Source of the DNA: AG41 sp035943095
Lineage (GTDB): Bacteria > Gemmatimonadota > Gemmatimonadetes > Gemmatimonadales > GWC2-71-9
Direction of reading: 5' to 3'
Assembly (NCBI GenBank): GCA_035943095.1
Contig: DASZCN010000089.1
Span: 1 to 22,848, forward strand
Length of the DNA: 22,848 bases
Shown here one piece after another: positions 16,882-22,848 of the stretch (position 1 is the stretch's first letter; each line of letters starts with the position of its first letter). Both the position numbers and the translations under genes were made by a program. The notes below the pieces were generated by a model, which ran no database searches, had not been told where the DNA came from, and was given only the letters and a program-made list of their open reading frames with translations.

Positions 16882-18168
16882 CTATGTGTTGCGGTCGAGC
16901 CGCGGGGCCATCCGACGCCCGCGGATCGTGGCGCCGGCGAGCTTTTGCACCGCCTGCTGCGCCGCCGGCGGGGCGAGCTCCACCAGGCTGAACGAGTCCC
17001 GCACCTCGATCCGGCCGATGTCGTTCTTGGTGAGGCCCGCTTCACGAATCAGCGCGCCCACCAAGTCCTTCGCGGAGGCGCGGTCTTTCTTTCCCACGTT
17101 GACGAAGACTTTCACGCGCGCATCGGCGGGGAGCGGCGCCGCGGCCTCTTCCTCTTTCTCCCTTCGTCCTCCCTCTCCGAGCAGGGCCAGCAGGGCGGCG
17201 GCGACTTCGGCGGGGTCGAACCGCTGAAACAGCGGATCGAGCAGCGCCAGCTCCGCGTCTACGGTGCCGGCCTCGAGCCGCTCTGCCACTCGCCCGCGCA
17301 GCGCCTCGACGCGGTCGCGCGCCCGGTCGGCTCCGGACGCTAGCACGAGCGGCGTGAGAGTCGCGATGGCCCGGGAATAGGGAACCTGGGCCGCGCTCAG
17401 CAGGAGCAACGGCTCGCCCACCCGGGCGAGAGCGGTGAGCTCTTCGCGCGTCGGGAGCGTGGTACAGAGCACCGCATCGGGGTGGGCTTCTGCGGTCGGC
17501 GCGATCGGGCCGCCGTTCCAGACGAAGGGCTTCGTTGCGCTGAGAGCGTCAAGTGCGTCCAGAACCGCGACGGACCGACGGTGGGACGGAACAATCGCGT
17601 ATCGCGCGCGGCAGACCGGCGGGAGCGGCCGGCCGCTCTCGTCCACTCCGGGCGCCCCGACGATCTCGGCGCGGCGCGCATGACGCTCCAGAAAGTCCGC
17701 GATCAAGGTCGGGTTCCAGCTGAGTACGACGCGACGGGCGTCGCGGGCTTCGGCCAGCAGCGCGTCGAGCGTCGCGGCGTGATCGCCCGCGAGCGACGTC
17801 TCGGGCCAAGCGATCACGACCGTGGACACGCGCTCGAGCTTCAGGACGGCGCGCTCCACCAGCGCCCCGAGGTCCTTCGCCCCGCCGGCGAGCACGTGGA
17901 CGAGACCCTGACGAAGAAGTTGCGCACTGCGGGCGAGGCCGGTGACGGCGTGCACGCGCATCCCGGCAGGCGGGGCGGAGACCCAGTCGCCTGCGGCCGC
18001 GTCGTCAGCGCAGATGATCAGCGCAGCGGGACCGACCCCGGGGCCAGACCCGGGGGTCAAGGGACCCAGAATCTCCCAGAGGTCCCGCGCCTGCTCCACC
18101 GCCGGCGGTCGCACCAGCACCACCGGCCGGCCGCGCTCGAGCGCGGCTTTCGCATCTGCTGCCGTCAC
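16882..18168 (-). CDS. Degenerate DEAD-box helicase-like protein with DbpA RNA-binding domain
   Basis: The 428-residue product ends in a clear DbpA-type RNA-binding domain (about 351-425, from RVKVFVNVGKKD through DIGRIEVRDSFSLVELAP to IRGRRMAPR). The rest lines up with a DEAD-box helicase in order and spacing but lacks the motifs: the P-loop position reads VVLVRPPAVEQ (16-26), the DEAD position reads WPET (121-124, after KLERVSTVVIA), the SAT position reads SWNPT (150-154), and no HRIGRTGR-like motif VI occurs. The part before the DbpA domain (FDPAEVAAALLALL) matches the linker of DbpA/CsdA helicases. So this is probably an RNA-binding protein without ATPase activity. GTG at 18168 has GAGG five bases upstream; an open frame reaching further up is spurious. 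The RNA target is unknown. Confidence 0.78.
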   Translation of the reverse strand: MTAADAKAALERGRPVVLVRPPAVEQARDLWEILGPLTPGSGPGVGPAALIICADDAAAGDWVSAPPAGMRVHAVTGLARSAQLLRQGLVHVLAGGAKDLGALVERAVLKLERVSTVVIAWPETSLAGDHAATLDALLAEARDARRVVLSWNPTLIADFLERHARRAEIVGAPGVDESGRPLPPVCRARYAIVPSHRRSVAVLDALDALSATKPFVWNGGPIAPTAEAHPDAVLCTTLPTREELTALARVGEPLLLLSAAQVPYSRAIATLTPLVLASGADRARDRVEALRGRVAERLEAGTVDAELALLDPLFQRFDPAEVAAALLALLGEGGRREKEEEAAAPLPADARVKVFVNVGKKDRASAKDLVGALIREAGLTKNDIGRIEVRDSFSLVELAPPAAQQAVQKLAGATIRGRRMAPRLDRNT

Positions 18169-18292
18169 ACGATCCTCGATTGTCAAATGGCGAAGGGCTG
18201 GGGGATGGTATACCGAAGGCCACCCCAATGCAATCAGGCTTCGGCCTGGGAACGGTTGCGTGCCCTTGCCCGGTAGGGCTATCCTCTCGCCC
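18169..18292. promoter_or_regulatory. Divergent promoter region between the DbpA-domain gene and the aminotransferase
   Basis: On the plus strand, TTGCGT (18256-18261), an 18-base spacer and TATCCT (18280-18285) would place a transcript start within a base or two of the ATG at 18293, giving a leaderless message. On the minus strand TTGCAT (18228-18233) and TATACC (18207-18212) are a weak pair with a short 15-base spacer. CCGAAG and CTTCGG (18213-18218 and 18238-18243) form an inverted repeat between them. All are inferred from consensus only. Confidence 0.3.
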
Positions 18293-19486
18293 ATGAGTCC
18301 GCCCAGCGGCATGTCCCCCAACCTGCAGCACCTCGAGACCTCCGCGACGATCGCGATCTCGCAGGAAGCCAAGCGCCGCAAGGCGGCGGGCGAGGATGTG
18401 ATCGACCTCGGCGCGGGGGAGCCTGACTTCCCCACGCCCTCGATTCCCTCGGACGCCGGCATCCGCGCGATTCGCGATGGGAAAACGCACTACCCCGCGA
18501 ACGAGGGGATCCTCGAGCTGCGCGCCGCCGCCGCCAAGCATCTGTCCCTCCTCTCGGGGGGGCGGCCCGTCAACGCCGACCACATCGTGGTGTCGAACGG
18601 CTCGAAGCAGTCCCTGTTCAACGTCTGCTTCTCGTTGTTCGGCCCGGGCGACGTGGTCGCCATCCCGGCGCCCGCGTGGGTGTCGTATCCCCAGATTGTG
18701 TACCTGGCACGCGCCCGGCCGGTGCTCGTCCAGGGGGAGCCCGAGTGGAGCCTGAAGGTCAGTGTCCGGGACTTGGATCGCGTCGTGCCGGGCGCCCGGG
18801 GCCTGATCCTGTGCTCACCGTGCAACCCGACGGGGGCCGTGTACACGCACGCCGAGATCAAGGCGATTGCCACGTGGGCGCGGGACCGCAAGGTGTGGGT
18901 GGTCGCGGACGAGATCTACCGCCGCATCCATTACGGCACGGGTCCCGCGCCGTCGTTTCTCGATCTCCCTGATGAGATGCTCGAGCGAGTGGTAGTGGTC
19001 TCCGGCGTGAGCAAGGCCTACGCGATGACGGGGTGGCGGATTGGGTTCGCCCTCGCCCCCGGTGCGGCGGCGAAGGCGATCGCGGCGCTGCAGTCGCACA
19101 CCACCACGGGGGCGAATCATCCCGCACAGTTCGCCGCCGCGGCCGCGCTCGGCGACGAGCGGGTGGAGCAGGACGTGATGCGGATGGTCGCCGAGTTTCG
19201 CAAGCGCCGCGACCTGGTCGTCGCGCGGTTCCGCCAGGAGCTGCCCGGCGTCGAGTTCGTGGAGCCGCTCGGCGCGTTCTACTTCTTCTTCCGCGTCGAC
19301 TCCTTCGGTGGCGTCAGCGGGACGGAGTTTTGCACCCGGTTGATCACCACCACCGGCGTGGCCTTGGTGCCCGGCGCGGCATTCGGGGACGACCGCTACG
19401 TCCGTCTCTCGTACGCGGCCTCCACGGAGAACCTTCAGAAGGCGCTCGATCGGATCATCGGGTTCGCCAAGAAGCTCGCCGACTGA
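18293..19486 (+). CDS. Class I PLP-dependent aminotransferase (aspartate aminotransferase type)
   Basis: This 397-residue fold-type I aminotransferase transfers an amino group between an amino acid, probably aspartate, and a 2-oxo acid in the cytoplasm. I see the substrate-side motif IDLGAGEPDFPTP, HYPANEGILELRAA, SNGSKQSLFNV, SPCNPTGAVYT, VADEIYRRIHYG, and SGVSKAYAMTGWRIGF with the PLP lysine K241, then VRLSYAAS near the end, which holds the carboxylate-binding arginine. These match the AspB-type (Ib) subgroup. ATG 18293 is chosen over the ATG 18 bases later because it follows a promoter-like element; no ribosome binding site precedes either, so a leaderless message is likely. The long frame upstream is an artefact of the antisense gene. 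It ends two bases before the beta-glucosidase start. Confidence 0.93.
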   Translation: MSPPSGMSPNLQHLETSATIAISQEAKRRKAAGEDVIDLGAGEPDFPTPSIPSDAGIRAIRDGKTHYPANEGILELRAAAAKHLSLLSGGRPVNADHIVVSNGSKQSLFNVCFSLFGPGDVVAIPAPAWVSYPQIVYLARARPVLVQGEPEWSLKVSVRDLDRVVPGARGLILCSPCNPTGAVYTHAEIKAIATWARDRKVWVVADEIYRRIHYGTGPAPSFLDLPDEMLERVVVVSGVSKAYAMTGWRIGFALAPGAAAKAIAALQSHTTTGANHPAQFAAAAALGDERVEQDVMRMVAEFRKRRDLVVARFRQELPGVEFVEPLGAFYFFFRVDSFGGVSGTEFCTRLITTTGVALVPGAAFGDDRYVRLSYAASTENLQKALDRIIGFAKKLAD

Positions 19487-19488
19487 GC

Positions 19489-21720
19489 TTGTCGCGACTC
19501 GCCCTGCTGAGCGGATTGGTTGGTCTGTCCGGCGGGCTCGCCCTCGCGTGGACCAGGCCCGCAACCCCGCGGGACGCCCGCGAGCACCTGGTCGATTCGC
19601 TGCTCCGGGTAATGACCCTCGAGGAGAAGCTCGGCCAGCTTAATCTGATCGCAGGCGACCGCGATACCGCGACCGTGGCGCAGCTTGCCTTGGTTCGCGC
19701 CGGTCGAGTCGGGGGATTCCTCGGCGTCGTGGGCGCCGGGCCCACGCACGAAGCGCAGCGCATCGCCGTTGAGGAGTCGCGCCTGAAGATTCCGCTGCTG
19801 CTCGGCTACGATGTCATCCACGGGTATCGCACCATCTTCCCGATCCCGCTCGCCGAGGCGAGCAGTTGGGATACCGCCGCCGCTCGAGCCACCGCACAGG
19901 CTGCGGCGCTCGAAGCCGGGGCCGCGGGCGTGAACTGGACCTACGCCCCGATGGTGGACATCGCGCGTGACCCGCGCTGGGGGCGGATCGCGGAAGGGTC
20001 AGGAGAGGATCCCGAGCTGGGATCGGCGTTCGCCGTCGCACGCGTGCGCGGCTTCCAGGGACCGGGCGACACACTTGGCCCGACCAGCGTGCTCGCGACC
20101 GCGAAGCATTTCGCCGCGTATGGCACGGCAGAAGGGGGCCGCGACTACAACACGGCCGACCTCTCCGAGCGGACGTTGCGCGAGGTTTACCTCCCTCCGT
20201 TCCACGCCGCTGTAGCGGCCGGCGCCGGGAGCATCATGTCCGCATTCAACGAGATCGGCGGCGTCCCGAGCACCGCCAATCACTGGCTGCTCAGTTCCGT
20301 GTTACGGGGCGAGTGGGGGTTCAACGGCGTGGTGGTGAGTGACTGGACCTCGGTGAAGGAGCTGCAGGCCCACGGGGTGGCCGGAAGCCCAGCGGCCGCC
20401 GGCGCGTTGGCCCTGCAAGCGGGCGTCGACATGGATATGCAGAGCAGCATCTACGCGGACGATTTGCCGACGGTGGTGCGCGCCGGAGGGATTCCCGAGG
20501 CGACGGTGGACGAAGCGGTGCGACGCGTGTTGCGCGCAAAGGCAGGGCTGGGGCTGTTCGACCACCCCTATCGTGGCGCGGATGTTGCGCGCGAGCGAGC
20601 CGTGACGCTCACGCCTGATGCGCGGAGCCTGGCGCGGAAGGTGGCCGGCGAGTCGATCGTTCTCTTGAAGAATAATGAAGGGGGCCTCCTCCCCCTGAGC
20701 AGCCGCGCCAGGCGCGTAGCGGTCATCGGGCCGCTCGCCGATAGTCACGAGGACCCGCTCGGGCCCTGGCACGCGTTGGGTGATTCAGCCGACGTCGTGA
20801 CCGTGCTCGCGGGGCTCAAGGAACGGGCGCCAAAAGGCACCACACTGCGGTACGCTCGCGGCTGTGCGGCGACGGACACATCAACCGCCGGCTTCGCGGA
20901 GGCGATCAGGGTCGCCCGTGGCTCGGACGTGGCCATCCTCGTGCTTGGCGAGACGGACGGCATGAGCGGCGAGGCGTCGAGTCGCTCGGCCCTCGACTTG
21001 CCCGGCGTGCAGGAACGACTCCTCGAGGCGATCGTGCACACTGGCAAGCCGGTGGTGCTCGTCCTGATGAACGGACGGCCGCTGGCGTTGCCGTGGGCGG
21101 CCGAGCATGTGCGTGCGATCGTCGAAACGTGGTTCCTGGGTGTCGAAACGGGGCATGCGATCGCGGACGTCTTGTACGGCGACGTGAATCCGAGCGGCAA
21201 GCTCCCGGTGACCGTCCCGCGCTCGGTCGGGCAAGTGCCGATCTATTACAATCACAAGAACACCGGCCGGCCGTTCTCCCCGTCGGATCACTTCACTTCG
21301 CAATATCTCGATCTCCCACCTACGCCGCTTTACCCGTTCGGCTACGGCTTGAGTTATACGCGATTCCGGTATTCCGACCTGCGCCTGGGTGCCACCCCGA
21401 TCGGACCTGAAGACACAGTACGGGCGCGCGTTACCGTCACGAACGTCGGGAGCCGCGCCGGCACCGAAATCGTCCAGCTTTACGTGCATGACGAGGTCGC
21501 GAGCGTCACCCGGCCGGTGCGCCAGCTCGCCGACTTCCGGCGGCTGACGCTCGGCCCCGGCGAGTCGCAGCTGGTCGAGCTGGCGATACCGCCCCGGCGA
21601 CTCGGCCTGTACAACCAGGATATGAAATTCGTCGTCGAACCGGGCTGGTTCTCGTTGTACGTCGGGCCGAGCTCGGCGGAAGGGTTGGAGTCGCGCTTCG
21701 AGGTAGTGCGGAAGAACTGA
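19489..21720 (+). CDS. bglX: Secreted glycoside hydrolase family 3 beta-glucosidase
   Basis: This 743-residue enzyme releases terminal beta-linked glucose from oligosaccharides. It has a short hydrophobic N-terminus (SRLALLSGLVGLSGGLALAW) consistent with export. In the GH3 catalytic domain, LLGYDVIHGYRTIFPIPLAE, DPRWGRIAEGSGEDP and KHFAAYG are standard; the nucleophile is D285 in VVSDWTS. In the second domain, the acid/base is E495 in SGEASSRSALDLPG. A C-terminal fibronectin-like domain follows from VRARVTVTNVGSRAGTEIVQ. I start it at TTG 19489, two bases after the aminotransferase stop, because no ATG or GTG in frame gives a signal peptide; a strong ribosome site is absent, so coupling with the aminotransferase is likely. 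The 743-residue length is close to BglX. Confidence 0.93.
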   Translation: MSRLALLSGLVGLSGGLALAWTRPATPRDAREHLVDSLLRVMTLEEKLGQLNLIAGDRDTATVAQLALVRAGRVGGFLGVVGAGPTHEAQRIAVEESRLKIPLLLGYDVIHGYRTIFPIPLAEASSWDTAAARATAQAAALEAGAAGVNWTYAPMVDIARDPRWGRIAEGSGEDPELGSAFAVARVRGFQGPGDTLGPTSVLATAKHFAAYGTAEGGRDYNTADLSERTLREVYLPPFHAAVAAGAGSIMSAFNEIGGVPSTANHWLLSSVLRGEWGFNGVVVSDWTSVKELQAHGVAGSPAAAGALALQAGVDMDMQSSIYADDLPTVVRAGGIPEATVDEAVRRVLRAKAGLGLFDHPYRGADVARERAVTLTPDARSLARKVAGESIVLLKNNEGGLLPLSSRARRVAVIGPLADSHEDPLGPWHALGDSADVVTVLAGLKERAPKGTTLRYARGCAATDTSTAGFAEAIRVARGSDVAILVLGETDGMSGEASSRSALDLPGVQERLLEAIVHTGKPVVLVLMNGRPLALPWAAEHVRAIVETWFLGVETGHAIADVLYGDVNPSGKLPVTVPRSVGQVPIYYNHKNTGRPFSPSDHFTSQYLDLPPTPLYPFGYGLSYTRFRYSDLRLGATPIGPEDTVRARVTVTNVGSRAGTEIVQLYVHDEVASVTRPVRQLADFRRLTLGPGESQLVELAIPPRRLGLYNQDMKFVVEPGWFSLYVGPSSAEGLESRFEVVRKN

Positions 21721-21724
21721 GGCG

Positions 21725-22810
21725 CTAGAGCTTCTGGGCGCGGCGACTCAGGACTTCCACGCCGTGCTCCGTCATCGTGCAGTCGTCTTCGATCCGCACG
21801 CCGAATTTCCCCAGCTGATAGATCCCCGGCTCGTCCGTGAAGACCATCCCGGGCTCGAGCGGCGTCTTGTTGCCTTCGACCAGGTATGCCGGCTCGTGAC
21901 CGTCCATGCCGAGCCCGTGGCCGAGCCGGTGGGTGAAGAACGGGCCGTAGCCCGCGTCAGTGATCACCTTGCGTGCGGCGCGATCCATCTCCTGACACGC
22001 CGTACCGGGGTGACCTAGTGTAATAGCCGCGGTCTGGGCGTCGTGCACCACGTTGAACACCTTCACGAACTCGTCCGACGGGTGATCGCCGAACCAGATC
22101 GTGCGCGTGATATCCGATTCGTAGCCGCCCACCGTACAGCCGCAGTCGATCACCACGACCATCTCGCGCTCGAGCTTCGGGCCCGCGGGGCCGCCGTGGG
22201 GCAGGGCGCTCGATGGGCCGAACTGCACGAGCCCGCCTCCCGGGGCGCCGCGCTGCTGCATCTCGCGGGACAGGAGGTGGGAGACTTCGACCTCGGTCGT
22301 CCCGACGGCGAGTTGCGCAAACGTCGCCGCCATGGCGTCCTGCGTGATCGCGATCGCGCGCCGGATGAGCGCGATTTCTTCGGGGGACTTGATCACTCGG
22401 AGCCGCTCCGTGACCGGTGCGGCGTCGACGAGCTTCCAGCCAGGCAGTGCACGCGCGATCCGAAGCGACGATTGGTACGTCGTCGACGACTCGAGTGCGA
22501 TCGTACCGCTCGTGGACCGCGGTTTCAGGCGCCGCACGGCGTCGCGCACCAGGACGTATGGGTCGTCCTGCTCCTCCCACCCGTGGAGGTCGGTGATCAC
22601 GCTGTGCCGCTTGATCCGCTCGACCTCGAAGGACGGGCAGACCACCGTGGGCGTGCCGGAGACCGGGAGGATGAGTGCGATGAGGCGCTCGCTCCGGCCG
22701 GGGTTGTAGCCGGTGAGGTACTCGTAGTTGGTGCTCGGCGTGGCGACGAGGAAGTCCCAGCGCCGGTCCTTGAGCTCGGCTTGAGCGCGCTCGAGGCGGC
22801 GCTGGAACAC
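21725..22810 (-). CDS. M24 family metallopeptidase (Xaa-Pro aminopeptidase/dipeptidase type)
   Basis: The 361-residue product is a creatinase/prolidase-type M24 peptidase. The N-terminal creatinase-like domain ends near residue 145 (VTERLRVIKSPEEIALIRRA). The metal ligands D222, D233 (VVIDCG, YESDITRT), H298 (HRLGHGLGMDGHE), E327 (DEPGIY) and E341 (RIEDDCT) are all present, so it should be an active two-metal enzyme removing residues next to proline. GTG at 22810 begins VFQRRLERAQAEL, a usual family start, but no ribosome site precedes it and the frame stays open to the right edge, so the true start may lie outside the window. It converges on the beta-glucosidase with four bases between the stops. 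Confidence 0.92.
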   Translation of the reverse strand: MFQRRLERAQAELKDRRWDFLVATPSTNYEYLTGYNPGRSERLIALILPVSGTPTVVCPSFEVERIKRHSVITDLHGWEEQDDPYVLVRDAVRRLKPRSTSGTIALESSTTYQSSLRIARALPGWKLVDAAPVTERLRVIKSPEEIALIRRAIAITQDAMAATFAQLAVGTTEVEVSHLLSREMQQRGAPGGGLVQFGPSSALPHGGPAGPKLEREMVVVIDCGCTVGGYESDITRTIWFGDHPSDEFVKVFNVVHDAQTAAITLGHPGTACQEMDRAARKVITDAGYGPFFTHRLGHGLGMDGHEPAYLVEGNKTPLEPGMVFTDEPGIYQLGKFGVRIEDDCTMTEHGVEVLSRRAQKL

Positions 22811-22848
22811 TGCCGGAGGCAGGGACGGCTCCTGCCCGGATTGCGAAT

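Noticed and set aside
18181..18186. Perfect TTGACA on the minus strand as a -35 box for the DbpA-domain gene
   Set aside because: No -10-like hexamer lies 16-18 bases downstream, and that position is already inside the coding region.
17942..18292. N-terminal extension of the aminotransferase frame
   Set aside because: The extension runs antisense through the DbpA-domain gene, has low-complexity composition, and does not match the normal aminotransferase N-terminus.
19033..19488. N-terminal extension of the beta-glucosidase frame
   Set aside because: It overlaps the aminotransferase coding sequence in another frame; GH3 similarity and the signal peptide begin only after 19489.

Overview
The window is a compact, GC-rich (roughly two-thirds G+C by eye) bacterial chromosome segment with almost no spare DNA. 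Frequent GTG and TTG starts, overlapping genes, a lipoprotein-type substrate-binding protein and weak Shine-Dalgarno sites suggest a slow-growing soil or sediment bacterium. The gene mix fits Gemmatimonadota best, but I have no marker gene here that proves it, so treat that as a guess. I see no rRNA, tRNA, CRISPR array, insertion sequence, phage gene or integration site.

Left arm (1-12714, all on the minus strand, read right to left): thymidine kinase, dephospho-CoA kinase with an unrecognised C-terminal domain, glycine cleavage H protein, a UPF0173 metallo-hydrolase, the full-length glycine decarboxylase P protein, a lipoate/octanoate transfer enzyme, a complete peptide-type ABC importer (dppA-B-C-D-F order), a 35-residue membrane peptide and the start of a GRP-type sugar transporter. 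From gcvP to the transporter every neighbouring pair overlaps or abuts, so nine genes form one unbroken translational chain. Lipoylation of GcvH links the lipoate enzyme to the Gcv genes. gcvT is not in the window.

Middle (12725-14795, minus strand): a run of small genes (DUF1801, a VOC/glyoxalase-fold protein, two small membrane proteins of 89 and 49 residues, a secreted lipoprotein) headed by the frameshifted remains of a GDCCVxC zinc-ribbon gene. The 49-residue protein has one of the best ribosome binding sites in the window.

Right arm: a divergent control region (14796-15084) precedes an HU-family gene on the plus strand with a good terminator, followed by a secreted esterase. Then come, on the minus strand, a small membrane zinc-ribbon protein and a DEAD-box-like protein that seems to have lost every catalytic motif but keeps a DbpA RNA-binding domain. 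On the plus strand are a class I aminotransferase and a secreted GH3 beta-glucosidase; an M24 peptidase (minus) runs to the right edge.

The points most worth a second look are the degenerate helicase, the CoaE fusion, the broken GDCCVxC gene, and short tandem repeats with 7- and 10-base periods inside the lipoate enzyme gene and before coaE.
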